Assembly: GCF_001458255.1 (NCBI RefSeq)
Contig: NZ_CYSB01000011.1
Coordinates: forward strand, 1-49,810
Source: Thalassovita autumnalis
GTDB lineage: Bacteria; Pseudomonadota; Alphaproteobacteria; Rhodobacterales; Rhodobacteraceae
Reading direction: 5' to 3'
Length of the DNA stretch: 49,810 nt
Part shown: positions 7,361-16,793 of the stretch, piece by piece
How positions within the stretch are numbered: position 1 is the stretch's first letter
How the letters are laid out: each line of letters starts with the position of its first letter
The notes under the pieces: model-generated
What the model saw: the letters and a program-made list of their open reading frames with translations, nothing else
Databases searched by the model: none
What the model was told of the DNA's origin: nothing
Translations under genes and position numbers: made by a program

Positions 7361-9528
7361 CGGCAGCGCAGTTCAGTACCGGGGAAAAACGTGCCGATTT
7401 GCCGGGCTGAGATACCATCATCCGCCAAAGCATAGAGCAGGGCATCAGCCTCACACTGATCCACGGCGGCCAGCAAGCCACCGGCGGTTTGCGGATCATG
7501 CAGCAACAGGCCGCGCGGCCCACGGACGTTGAGCACCGGCGCATGGGCCAGATTGGCGGGATAAAGCGAGGAGGTCACGCCAGCCGCAGCCAGCGCCTCG
7601 GCCCCATCGTAGAGCGGCAGCGCCTCCAGCCAGATCTCAGCCCCCAGACCGGAGGCGGCGCAGATCTCCTGCAGGTGACCGGCCAGGCCAAAGCCGGTGA
7701 CGTCGGTCATGGCGTGCGCCTTTGACAGATGCCTTGCAGCAATCCCCTGCGGCTGGGCCATCTGGTGCAGCATGGCAGCCACATCGCGCCCCTTTGCCTG
7801 GCCCTGCATCTCAGCCGCCAGCAGGGTGCCCGATCCCAGCGGGCGCGTCAGGATCAACGCATCACCCGCCCGCGCGCCGTCAATCCCGATGGGATCTTTT
7901 GCGGTGCCGGTCACGGTGAAGCCGATGGTCAACTCAGCCCCCAGCGTGGTGTGACCGCCAACAATTTCCGCGCCAGCCTCAGCAAAGACTTCACCGGCGT
8001 GGCGCATGATTTCGCTTAGGGTGCGCCGCTGCAATCGATCGGACATGCGGGGCAGGGTCAGCTGGGTCAGCGCCGCCTGCGGGCGGGCGCCCATCGACCA
8101 GATATCGCCCAGGGCATGCACCGCCGCGATCCGCGCCATCAGCGCCGGGTCATGACTGAAGGCGCGCAGATGATCGGTGGAGATCACCTGCTTCACGCCG
8201 CCCATCTGCAGGATCGCTGCATCATCGCCAGCCCCCTGCACCACATCGGGATGGGCGGGCATGCGCAATGCGCTCAGCGCATCAGATAGCGCAGCCGGCC
8301 CCACCTTGGACCCGCAGCCAGCGCAGATCGGCTTGCCGCTGGCCAGTTCATCGGCCACGCCTGCAGCCGCAACAGCGGGCGTCGCAGCGCTGGCCATTTG
8401 CGGCAGGTTCTGAAACTTCACCATAAAGGCGCGGTCGATCCGGTCCTTCCAGCGCCACAGGGCTGCACCTGTAACGGGGCGCCCCCAACGTTCGGCAAGG
8501 GCGGATTTATGACCTAGAGAAATCAGTTTAAGATATTGCGATTGTGGTTTGAAAATGCGTGGTTTTTTGCCGACAAGCAACGCCTCGATATTGCCGTGCA
8601 GATAGGGCGCGGCCCGGACGGCAAAGACCCCTGCCTTGGGCCTTGGGGCATGGCTCAGATGAGCGCAGTCGCCGGTGGCAAACAGGGTGTCGACCCCCTC
8701 AACCTGCAGCGTCGGGCCAACCTTGATGAAACCCTCGTGCAGCGGCAGGCCGGTGTTCCCCAGCCAGCCATGCGGCGTAGCACCCGCGGCCCCCACCGTC
8801 AGGGCGGCCGGGATCACCTCGCCTGTTTTTAGGCGCAAATTGCCCGCGGTGATTGCCTCAATTTCCACGCTTTTCCTGAGGGTTATATCGTTTTCCTCAA
8901 GTTGTTTTTCCAGCGCGCGGCGGGTTGCTGGGCTGGTGCCGGTCAACTGCTCCGCGGCCTCCAACACCGTCACATCCGCCGCGCCTACGGTGTGGCGCAG
9001 CCGATGCGCCATGGCCAGCGCCAGTTCTACGCCCGCGACCCCGCCGCCGATGACGGCAACGGGGCCAGCCTGGCCCGTCGCCTGCGCCTCATCCAGAAAC
9101 TGCTGCCAGCGCGCAGCGTAGCGATCCAGCGGTTTGGCGGCGATGGCGTGTTCAGAAAATCCTGGCAAATCAGGTAGATCTGAGGTGATGCCAATGTCGA
9201 TTGAGGCGATGTCATAGTCCACCAATCCGTGGCCTTCGACCATGATCTGGCGCGCCTCGGGATCAATGCCTGTGGCCCGGCCCAGCAGCAGACGCGCGCC
9301 CGCAAACCGGGCCAGACGGACCAGGTCAATCTCCAACTCCTCCCGGATGTAATGACCGGCGATATGGCCGGGCAACATGCCGGTATAGGGCGCCGTGGGG
9401 CCGGGATTGATCAGGGTCAACCGCACGCCCGGCAAGGGCCGCATGCCCCATTTGCGCAGTACCAGCGCATGGGTGTGGCCGCTACCGATCAGCACCACGT
9501 CTTGGGTCAGGGGGATGTTATTTTGCAT
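7357..9528 (-). CDS. selD: Selenide, water dikinase SelD with N-terminal FAD/NAD oxidoreductase domain
   Basis: 723 aa, about twice the length of a bare SelD. Residues 1 to about 380 are a pyridine nucleotide-disulfide/NDH-2-like flavoprotein (VVLIGSGHTHALVL at the start, a second dinucleotide motif VIGGGVAGVE, then FATGDCAHL). Residues from about 400 are SelD. Its catalytic segment CAGCGSK keeps the Cys and Lys equivalent to E. coli Cys17 and Lys20 but has Ser where E. coli has Cys19. The protein makes selenophosphate from selenide and ATP. The fused flavoprotein may reduce a selenium precursor. This architecture is known in other bacteria. With mnmH as the only selenium user nearby, the local purpose is tRNA selenation. 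Confidence 0.93.
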   Translation of the reverse strand: MQNNIPLTQDVVLIGSGHTHALVLRKWGMRPLPGVRLTLINPGPTAPYTGMLPGHIAGHYIREELEIDLVRLARFAGARLLLGRATGIDPEARQIMVEGHGLVDYDIASIDIGITSDLPDLPGFSEHAIAAKPLDRYAARWQQFLDEAQATGQAGPVAVIGGGVAGVELALAMAHRLRHTVGAADVTVLEAAEQLTGTSPATRRALEKQLEENDITLRKSVEIEAITAGNLRLKTGEVIPAALTVGAAGATPHGWLGNTGLPLHEGFIKVGPTLQVEGVDTLFATGDCAHLSHAPRPKAGVFAVRAAPYLHGNIEALLVGKKPRIFKPQSQYLKLISLGHKSALAERWGRPVTGAALWRWKDRIDRAFMVKFQNLPQMASAATPAVAAAGVADELASGKPICAGCGSKVGPAALSDALSALRMPAHPDVVQGAGDDAAILQMGGVKQVISTDHLRAFSHDPALMARIAAVHALGDIWSMGARPQAALTQLTLPRMSDRLQRRTLSEIMRHAGEVFAEAGAEIVGGHTTLGAELTIGFTVTGTAKDPIGIDGARAGDALILTRPLGSGTLLAAEMQGQAKGRDVAAMLHQMAQPQGIAARHLSKAHAMTDVTGFGLAGHLQEICAASGLGAEIWLEALPLYDGAEALAAAGVTSSLYPANLAHAPVLNVRGPRGLLLHDPQTAGGLLAAVDQCEADALLYALADDGISARQIGTFFPGTELRCR

Positions 9529-9618
9529 GGCGGCCTCATCATCAGATGGCCAAGAGCTACCTCAGCCGCAGGCCAAGGGCCAGAGGTCAGGTGGTCCCAT
9601 CTGCGTGATCTGAGTGGC

Positions 9619-11004
9619 TTAGGGCGTGCCCGCTGCGCAGCCGGTCGCCATGTCCTTCGGACAGCGGATCATCAGCACGGCAGGGTTTTCAATGCCTTTG
9701 GCGGCAATGCATTCGGCCATTTCATCCAGAGCGCACTCAAGGATCTTCTCATGTGGATGGCTGGCAGAGGCCACGACTGAGACTTCGGTGTCGCCGGGCA
9801 GGCCACCCGACAGCAGGTTTTCCTGCACCTCAGCCGCCTTATGCACCGCCATGTACAGCACCAGGAGTGAGCCGGGAAGCGCCATCTGCGCCCAATCAGG
9901 CTGATCATCGCCGGGCCGCAGGGTGCCCGTCGTCAGGGTGACGCGATCGGTTTCGCCGCGTGCGGTCAACGGCCGGCTCAAGGCGGCTGCAGCGGCAGAG
10001 GCGGCGGTCACGCCCGGCACAATCTCCACCGGGATACCCGCGGCGCGGGCGGTTTCCAGCTCTTCCACCGCGCGGCCAAAGATCGACGGATCGCCTGATT
10101 TCAGGCGCACCACGCGCTGGCCCTGACGGGCGGCGCGCAGAACCACCTCATTGATGCGGTGCTGCGGCCATTGGGTGGTGCCCAGTACCTTGCCGACATA
10201 GACGCGTTCGGCGTCGCGGCGCGCCAGTTCCAGCACCTCGGGATCAACCAGCCGGTCGTAGAAGATGATATCGGCCTCTTGCAGCCGCTCCACCGCCCGC
10301 AGGGTCAGCAAATCCCGCGCCCCAGGGCCGGCGCCAACAAGGCTGATTTGTCCCAGATCCGACGTGCCAGGTGCTCCGCCAGAAGCTATGGCCTGTTTCA
10401 ACAGATCTGCCGCCTGCCGCTCGGCACCGCGTTTATGGGCCTGCCAGGGATCTTCCTTAAAGGTCCAGCGCCAGAAATTGCGCCGTTTGGGTTGCGGCAC
10501 CCGTTTCGCCACCGCATCCCGCAGCCGGCCCGCCAATGCGGCGAAACTGCCAAGGCGCGGGTCCAGCATCACCTCAAGATCGGTTTTCAACCGGCGCGCC
10601 AGAACAGGCGCTGTGCCCTCGGTGCCGATGGCCACAACGACCGGATCACGGTCGACAATTGACGGCGTGGTCGCATCGCAAAGGTCTGGCTGGTCCACCA
10701 CGTTGACCGTGGCGCCGGCGGCTTTGGCGATGGCATGCAGCGCTGCATCCATCCCCGGGCACCCGGTGGCAATGAAAACTAAGGCCGCGTCAGCAAACTG
10801 CGCCACGCCAATTGGGCCGGTGTGATGTTCGGCGCGTCCTTCGTTGACGATTGCCTGCAGTTCATTGTCCAGCTCGGTGGCAAGAATGCTCAAGGCTGCG
10901 TCAGTTTTTAGCACCAAACGGGCCTTTTGCGCCGCTTGCTCCCCGCCGCCTGCGATCACCACACGGCGGTCTGCCATCCGCAAGAACATAGGAAAAAATT
11001 TCAT
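9619..11004 (-). CDS. cysG: Siroheme synthase CysG
   Basis: 461 aa with the full three-function layout. The N-terminal precorrin-2 dehydrogenase/sirohydrochlorin ferrochelatase has a Rossmann motif (VVIAGGGEQAAQKA). The C-terminal uroporphyrinogen-III C-methyltransferase shows SLVGAGPGARDLLTLRA, YVGKVLG, LKSGDPSIFGR and IVPGVTAASAA. It makes siroheme, the cofactor of NirB. The ribosome site AGGACG is 8 nt before the ATG. It lies 135 bp after nasA in the same direction, so it is probably the last gene of the nitrate operon or has its own promoter in that gap. Confidence 0.95.
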   Translation of the reverse strand: MKFFPMFLRMADRRVVIAGGGEQAAQKARLVLKTDAALSILATELDNELQAIVNEGRAEHHTGPIGVAQFADAALVFIATGCPGMDAALHAIAKAAGATVNVVDQPDLCDATTPSIVDRDPVVVAIGTEGTAPVLARRLKTDLEVMLDPRLGSFAALAGRLRDAVAKRVPQPKRRNFWRWTFKEDPWQAHKRGAERQAADLLKQAIASGGAPGTSDLGQISLVGAGPGARDLLTLRAVERLQEADIIFYDRLVDPEVLELARRDAERVYVGKVLGTTQWPQHRINEVVLRAARQGQRVVRLKSGDPSIFGRAVEELETARAAGIPVEIVPGVTAASAAAAALSRPLTARGETDRVTLTTGTLRPGDDQPDWAQMALPGSLLVLYMAVHKAAEVQENLLSGGLPGDTEVSVVASASHPHEKILECALDEMAECIAAKGIENPAVLMIRCPKDMATGCAAGTP

Positions 11005-11091
11005 CGGCTGCGTCCTAAACGGCTGCGGGCGGACCCGGGGATCTTAACTGGCACCTTGGAGCGGGGGCGTGCAAGGCCACCCGTCGACTGG

Positions 11092-11109
11092 CACCGTGGT
11101 TTAACGGTG
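11092..11109. other. Short hairpin in the nasA-cysG gap
   Basis: A perfect 6-bp stem (11092-11097 with 11104-11109) has a 6-nt loop. On the plus strand it is followed by TTTTGC, but no plus-strand gene ends here. On the minus strand no T-run follows. The gap also repeats ACTGGCACC at 11047 and 11087. The function is unclear. Confidence 0.3.
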
Positions 11110-11139
11110 TTTTGCGGCGAAGCAAAGGGGCAAGCGGCC

Positions 11140-13800
11140 TTATTCCGCCGCCTGCCGTGGCATTGCCGCAGAAAGCAGCGCCGCCAGTTCCGGCCGGCAG
11201 GAGCCGCAATTCGTCCCTGCGTTGAGCGCGGCGCCGATGGCGTCTACTGACATCAGGTTTTGCTGCTGGATGGCGCTGATGATGGTGTTGATGCCAACGT
11301 CGAAACAGGCGCAGATCGTGGCGCCGGGATCCGGCTGATCCGCGCCGGCGCGCCCGGCCAGTGCGGCGGGGGCCTCAGTGCCCAGCAGCGTGTTGACATG
11401 GCTGCGGGCCAAGGCAACGGGGTTGGGGGCGATGAACAGGGCGGCCTCCAACAGACCGTCGCGATGGGCGGCCAGCCGGAACAGGCCTTTGGCCGGGTCC
11501 TCAGTGGTTTGCAGGTTGCAGCCATCGGTGCAGAGCAGCTGTTCCGCGTAAGCCCGCCAATCCTCGGGCGTATGGCGATCCGCAAACTCCATCTGCCAAC
11601 CGTCCCCCAGCCGCGCCAGGGCCCAATACTCGGCCTTAGGCTTGGGGTGTTGGCGGCTGACGGCATAGCCATACCAGCGGGCAGGCAGCTTGGTAATCGC
11701 CACCGGGGTCGCTTTGGATTCCGGCTGGCCCGAGACCGGATCAACCTCCGCCGCCACCACGGCGTCGATCCGCCCGGCGGAGGATAGTTGGCTCGTCCAA
11801 TGCATCGGCGCAAAGACAGCGCCGGGTTTCACCTTGTCGCTCAGCAAAACACGCAAGATGGCGCGACCATGGGCCGAGGAGACTTCGGCCAGATCTGCCG
11901 CCTGTAGTCCCAGCGTGGTGGCATCGGTCGGGTGAATTTCCAGATAGGGCTCGGCCATATGCTGGTTCAGGCGCGGTGCAAGGCCGGAGCGACTCATCGT
12001 GTGCCATTGGTCGCGGATCCGCCCGGTGTTGAGGATGAAGGGATGCGTCGCGTCAGCGGGTTTTGCCGGGGCGCGGTGATGCAGCGGCAGCATGTTGGCG
12101 CGCCCTGACGGGGTGAAAAACCGCCCATCTGCAAAGAACCGTCCACCCCTTCGCTCCTTGGTCAGGGGCCAATGTTGCGGTGGCAGCGCGTCATATTCGA
12201 CCTCAGTCAGATCGCTGAGGGCGGAAATGTCGAAATCCTTGCCATGCTGCGCGGCGAGACCTGAGAGGGTGGCGTATTCCCGTAGAATTTCGGCCGGGCT
12301 TTCATAGGCAAATTCAGCCTGCCACCCCATGCGCCTGCCGACCTCCGCCAGGACATCCCAGTCGTGGCGCGCGGTGCCCGGCGCGGGCAGGAAGGGACGT
12401 TGCCGCGAAATGCAGCGTTCGGAATTGGTCACGGTGCCGGTCTTTTCACCCCAGCCCGTGGCGGGCAGGACGATATCGGCCAGCTTTGCCGTATCTGTGT
12501 CGCCATACATGTCCGAGACGACCACGAAATCGCAGTTTGCAATGGCGGCTTTGACACGATCCGCCTCAGGCATCGAGACGACGGGGTTGGTGCACATCAC
12601 CCACAGCGCCTTGATCCGCCCGTCGCCGACCGCGCGGAACATATCGACGGCTTTCAACCCCGCCGCTTCGGGCAGGGTCGGTGCCTGCCAGAAATCGCGC
12701 ACGGTTGCGCGGTGGCCTGCGTTTTCCAGATCCAGATGGCAGGCCATCATATTCGCCAGCCCCCCAACCTCACGCCCGCCCATGGCGTTTGGCTGGCCGG
12801 TGACTGAAAACGGCCCCATACCCGGCCGGCCGATACGCCCGGTGGCCAGATGACAGTTCAGGATTGCGTTCACCTTGTCACTGCCCGAGGTCGACTGGTT
12901 CACCCCCTGACTATAGATGGTCACAACTTTTTCGGTGCCGATCCAGGCGCGGGTAAACTCGGCAAGTTCATTCGCACTTAGCCCCGTTGCCTGCACTTCG
13001 CCGGAACTGGCTGCGGAGAGTGCCGCATCAAACCCATCGACATGCTGTGCCACAAATGCGCTATCGACGGCACCCATTTCGTGAATCGTGGTTAGCAGAT
13101 GGTTAAAAAGGGCCACATCACTGCCCGGTGTCAGCGCCAAATGCAGATCCGCCAGATCCGAACTGGCCGTGCGGCGCGGGTCAATGTTGATGATCTTCAT
13201 CGCCGGACGCGCGGATTTCGCCGCCGCGATGCGTTGGTATAAAACAGGGTGGCACCAGGCAAGATTTGAGCCAACCAAAACAATCAGATCGGCCTGTTCC
13301 AGGTCCTCATATTGCCCCGGTACGGTGTCGGTCCCAAAGGCGCGTTTGTGACCGGCAACCGAAGAGGCCATGCAGAGACGCGAGTTGGTGTCGATATTTG
13401 CCGAGCCAATGAAACCTTTCATTAATTTGTTTGCGACATAATAGTCTTCGGTCAGCAACTGACCGGAGACGTAGAAGGCCACGCTGTCGGGACCGTGGGC
13501 TTCGATTGTTTGTTTGAAACGGCTGGCGACCTGCGACAGGGCGCTTTCCCAGGAGGCTTGGGCGCCGCTGATCGTTGGGTGGAGCAGTCGGCCGTCAAGT
13601 GACAGGGTTTCGGCCAGCGCCGACCCTTTGGAGCAGAGCCTGCCTTTGTTGGCGGGGTGATCCGGATCGCCTTTCACCGTGACCTGCGGGCCGGTGGGCG
13701 TGTCCGTCAGCGTGGCCAAAACCCCGCAGCCCACGCCGCAATAGGGGCAGGTGGTTTTCACGGTTTTGCTCTCGGCGCGGGTCGGATCAGGCTGTGCCAT
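11140..13800 (-). CDS. nasA: Assimilatory nitrate reductase catalytic subunit NasA
   Basis: 886 aa, cytoplasmic, reduces nitrate to nitrite at a bis-MGD molybdenum centre. The N-terminal [4Fe-4S] site is CPYCGVGCGV followed by GRLCSKG. The molybdopterin oxidoreductase body and the dinucleotide-binding domain (about 640-780) follow. The last 65 residues are a BFD-like [2Fe-2S] domain (CACFDVG and GTNCGSC), as in NasA proteins that take electrons through an extra cluster. I start at the ATG at 13800, which has GGAG 6 nt upstream; the longer frame adds 31 residues of no family character. No NasB/NasC or NasG electron donor is encoded nearby. It lies 177 bp after nirD. Confidence 0.95.
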   Translation of the reverse strand: MAQPDPTRAESKTVKTTCPYCGVGCGVLATLTDTPTGPQVTVKGDPDHPANKGRLCSKGSALAETLSLDGRLLHPTISGAQASWESALSQVASRFKQTIEAHGPDSVAFYVSGQLLTEDYYVANKLMKGFIGSANIDTNSRLCMASSVAGHKRAFGTDTVPGQYEDLEQADLIVLVGSNLAWCHPVLYQRIAAAKSARPAMKIINIDPRRTASSDLADLHLALTPGSDVALFNHLLTTIHEMGAVDSAFVAQHVDGFDAALSAASSGEVQATGLSANELAEFTRAWIGTEKVVTIYSQGVNQSTSGSDKVNAILNCHLATGRIGRPGMGPFSVTGQPNAMGGREVGGLANMMACHLDLENAGHRATVRDFWQAPTLPEAAGLKAVDMFRAVGDGRIKALWVMCTNPVVSMPEADRVKAAIANCDFVVVSDMYGDTDTAKLADIVLPATGWGEKTGTVTNSERCISRQRPFLPAPGTARHDWDVLAEVGRRMGWQAEFAYESPAEILREYATLSGLAAQHGKDFDISALSDLTEVEYDALPPQHWPLTKERRGGRFFADGRFFTPSGRANMLPLHHRAPAKPADATHPFILNTGRIRDQWHTMSRSGLAPRLNQHMAEPYLEIHPTDATTLGLQAADLAEVSSAHGRAILRVLLSDKVKPGAVFAPMHWTSQLSSAGRIDAVVAAEVDPVSGQPESKATPVAITKLPARWYGYAVSRQHPKPKAEYWALARLGDGWQMEFADRHTPEDWRAYAEQLLCTDGCNLQTTEDPAKGLFRLAAHRDGLLEAALFIAPNPVALARSHVNTLLGTEAPAALAGRAGADQPDPGATICACFDVGINTIISAIQQQNLMSVDAIGAALNAGTNCGSCRPELAALLSAAMPRQAAE

Positions 13801-13977
13801 TTGGGCTCCGTTCAGAATGGAGGCGAAGAAAAGGAGGGATCGAACACCAGCAAGATGGCGATCACAGGAGTTGGCGGCGCGCGCCGCGAGCATGCCCTTC
13901 GCGGCGATGGCGGATTGAGTGATTTGGGCGGCGTTTTGCAGAGCTGACCGGATGGTTTGCGGTCAAATGACACGGCA

Positions 13978-14310
13978 TCACGCCGCAGCTGCCCCCTGCA
14001 AACGGCTGACGTCCAACAGGATGTTGCCCTGTTCAACCCGCACCGGATAGGTGTCAATCGCGCCCTCATCCGCGCCTTGGGCTTCGCCAGTTTCAAGGCT
14101 AAAGACCCAATTGTGCAACGGGCAGGTCACGGCGCGGCCATGGACGATGCCCTCAGACAGCGGACCACCTTTGTGCGGGCAGCGGTCAGAGGTTGCAAAG
14201 ACCTCATCCTCGCCGGTGCGGAACAGGGCCACGCAGCCAAGGCGGGTTTTCACCACACGGGCGCCGCGCAGTGGGATTTGGTCGACAGGTCCGATATCAA
14301 GCCAGCTCAT
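13978..14310 (-). CDS. nirD: Nitrite reductase (NADH) small subunit NirD
   Basis: 110 aa Rieske-fold subunit of assimilatory nitrite reductase. Many NirD proteins have lost the cluster ligands. This one keeps both Rieske boxes, RCPHKGG (about 43-49) and CPLHNW (about 63-68), so it may bind a [2Fe-2S] cluster. Its ATG overlaps the nirB stop by 4 bp. The 177-bp gap to nasA holds no gene that I can support. Confidence 0.93.
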   Translation of the reverse strand: MSWLDIGPVDQIPLRGARVVKTRLGCVALFRTGEDEVFATSDRCPHKGGPLSEGIVHGRAVTCPLHNWVFSLETGEAQGADEGAIDTYPVRVEQGNILLDVSRLQGAAAA

Positions 14311-16751
14311 TCCGCAGCCTCCAGGGTCAGATCAGCGATTGGGGTGAATTGTTTGGCGGGTTCGGGTTGTGCCTGTTCGGCCCAAGGGTCAGTGCGATAG
14401 ACCGATTGTGACACGTCAAACCGCTCGGCAAGGGCACGGCGATTGTCCAGATCGTCAACCACCTGTTCCTTGCACCATTCGAGCCCCACTTTGGCGACCC
14501 ATTTATAGACCCGGTCCAGATACTTGCCGTTTTCGCGGTAAAGCTGGGTAAAGGCCGAGATGACCTCGATCGCTTCAGCTTCATCCGGGACTTTGCACAG
14601 CAACTCGGTCTCTTTAACCTCCATACCGGCAGCGCCTGCGACGGAGATTTCATAGCCTGAATCCACGCAGATCACGCCGATATCCTTGCAGGTTGCCTCG
14701 GCGCAGTTCCTCGGGCAGCCCGAGACCGCAAGTTTGAGTTTGTGTGGCGTCCAGGACCCCCAGAGGTGCTTTTCCAGTTTCACCCCAAGGCCGGTGGAAT
14801 CCTGGGTGCCAAAGCGGCAATGGTCTGTGCCAACACAGGTTTTCACCGTGCGCAGCCCTTTGGAATAGGCGTGGCCCGAGACCAACCCGGCCTGGTTCAG
14901 ATCAAACCACATGGCGGGCAGATCTTCGCGTTTGACGCCTAAGAGGTCGATCCGCTGGCCGCCGGTCACCTTGACCGTCGGCACGTTGTACTTATCTGCC
15001 GCATCGGCGATGGCGCGCAGCTCATCCGGGGTGGTCAACCCGCCCCACATCCGTGGCACCACCGAATATGTGCCATCTTTTTGAATGTTGGCGTGGCGGC
15101 GTTCATTGACGAAGCGCGACTGCGGGTCATCGGCATAGTCCAGCGGCCAATCCGCCAGCAGGTAATAGTTCACCGCCGGGCGGCAGGTGTGGCATCCGTT
15201 GCGCGTTTTCCAGCCCAATTCCTGCCAGACCGCCTCCTGGCTTTTCAGCCCTTGCGATTTGATCAGCCGGCGCAGCGCCTCATGGGTCAGATCGGTGCAG
15301 CCGCAGATGGCCTGATCGGTGGGAATGACAAAGTCATCCCCCAGAGTCGCGCCCATCAGCTGTTCCACCAACCCGGTGCAGGTCCCGCAGGAGGCCGAGG
15401 CTTTGGTGGTGGCGCGAATGTCGCCCAGGGTGGTGGCGCCGGCCTGAATGGCCGTCACGATGTCGAGTTTGGAAACGCCGTTGCAGCCGCAGATTTCTGC
15501 ATCATCCGGCAAGGCTGCAACGGCCGCCATAGGGTCCAGCGCTGCCCCCCCTTGGTAGGCGGGCCCAAAGATCAGCGTGTCCCGCATGTCGGACACATCG
15601 GTGCCGTCCTTGATCATGCCGTAGAACCAGGCGCCATCCGCGGTGTCGCCGTACATCACCGCGCCGATGATCCGGTTTTCTTTCAGGATCAAGCGTTTGT
15701 AGACGCCGCGGGCTGGGTCGCGGAACACGATGTCTTCGCGGTCGTCGCCTTCTGCAAAATCGCCGGCGCTGAACAGATCGCAACCCGTGACCTTCAATTT
15801 GGTGGAGACCTCCTTGTTCACAAAGGTGTCTTTTTCCCCCAACAGGGTCTTCGCCAGAACCTTGGCCTGATCATAAAGCGGCGCCACCAGACCAAAGATT
15901 GCGCCGTTGTGTTCAACACATTCCCCGAGCGCCAGAATATCTGCATCAGAGGTGATCATCTGGTCATCCACATGGATGCCTTTGCCGACGGCCAGACCGG
16001 CCTCGGCCCCCAGTTGGGTGGCAGGGCGGATGCCAACGGCCATGCAGAGCAGATCACAGGGCAGTTCGGTGCCGTCATCCAGCAGCAGGGCCCGGACCTT
16101 GCCATCCGCCCCCAGGATTTCCTTGGAGTTGGCGTTGCACATCACGGTGATGCCTTTGTCGACCAGCGCCTTGCGCAAGAGGTAGCCCGCCGCCGGGTCC
16201 AGCTGGCGTTCCATCAGGTGGCCCATGATATGGACCACGGTCACATCAACACCCTGCGCGGCCATGCCTGCAGCGGCCTCAAGCCCCAAGAGGCCGCCAC
16301 CGATCACCACCGCTTTGGCACCGGGTTTGGCGCCAAGCGCCATCATGCACTCGGTGTCTTCCAGATCGCGGTAGGGGATCACGCCCTCCAGATCATGGCC
16401 GGGCAGCGGGATCATGAAGGGGTTGGACCCCATCCCCAGCACCAGTTTGTCATAAGGCACTTCGCCATTTTCGCCGATAACCACCTTGCGGTCGCGGTCA
16501 ATGCGCAGGACCTTTTCGCCAAAACGGCAGGTGATGTTGTTGTCAGCGTACCAATCCGCGTCATGGGTGACGATGTCCTGATAGGTTTTTTCACCCGACA
16601 GGACGGGGGACAGCATCAGGCGGTTATAGTTGCCGCGGGGTTCTGCGTTGAACAGCGTGATGTCATAGGCGTTCGGATCTGCCTCCAGCAGGTGTTCCAA
16701 CGCCCGGCCCGAGGCCATGCCAGCCCCGATCACAACCAGTTTCTTAGACAT
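14307..16751 (-). CDS. nirB: Nitrite reductase (NADH) large subunit NirB
   Basis: 814 aa, cytoplasmic, reduces nitrite to ammonium with six electrons from NADH. Order of domains: FAD/NAD oxidoreductase (VVIGAGMASGRALE at the start, AVVIGGGLLGLEAA near 150), two BFD-like [2Fe-2S] domains (ICGCNGV...SCGTC near 420-460 and ICGCTDL...GCHTC near 485-540), then the nitrite/sulfite reductase half. The siroheme-[4Fe-4S] ligands lie in TCVGTDHCRFG and SGCPRNCAEATC (about 635-685). The start at 16751 has a strong AAGGAGG site 6 nt upstream; the frame could extend 8 codons but without such a site. It sits 42 bp after the globin gene. Confidence 0.96.
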   Translation of the reverse strand: MSKKLVVIGAGMASGRALEHLLEADPNAYDITLFNAEPRGNYNRLMLSPVLSGEKTYQDIVTHDADWYADNNITCRFGEKVLRIDRDRKVVIGENGEVPYDKLVLGMGSNPFMIPLPGHDLEGVIPYRDLEDTECMMALGAKPGAKAVVIGGGLLGLEAAAGMAAQGVDVTVVHIMGHLMERQLDPAAGYLLRKALVDKGITVMCNANSKEILGADGKVRALLLDDGTELPCDLLCMAVGIRPATQLGAEAGLAVGKGIHVDDQMITSDADILALGECVEHNGAIFGLVAPLYDQAKVLAKTLLGEKDTFVNKEVSTKLKVTGCDLFSAGDFAEGDDREDIVFRDPARGVYKRLILKENRIIGAVMYGDTADGAWFYGMIKDGTDVSDMRDTLIFGPAYQGGAALDPMAAVAALPDDAEICGCNGVSKLDIVTAIQAGATTLGDIRATTKASASCGTCTGLVEQLMGATLGDDFVIPTDQAICGCTDLTHEALRRLIKSQGLKSQEAVWQELGWKTRNGCHTCRPAVNYYLLADWPLDYADDPQSRFVNERRHANIQKDGTYSVVPRMWGGLTTPDELRAIADAADKYNVPTVKVTGGQRIDLLGVKREDLPAMWFDLNQAGLVSGHAYSKGLRTVKTCVGTDHCRFGTQDSTGLGVKLEKHLWGSWTPHKLKLAVSGCPRNCAEATCKDIGVICVDSGYEISVAGAAGMEVKETELLCKVPDEAEAIEVISAFTQLYRENGKYLDRVYKWVAKVGLEWCKEQVVDDLDNRRALAERFDVSQSVYRTDPWAEQAQPEPAKQFTPIADLTLEAAE

Positions 16752-16793
16752 GGGAGCCTCCTTGCCCGAAGTCATGGGCAGGGAGTGCTGCCC

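Noticed and set aside
11040-11100. Two TGGCAC words resembling sigma-54 -24 elements upstream of cysG
   Set aside because: Neither is followed by TGC at the right distance, and they read on the strand opposite to cysG.
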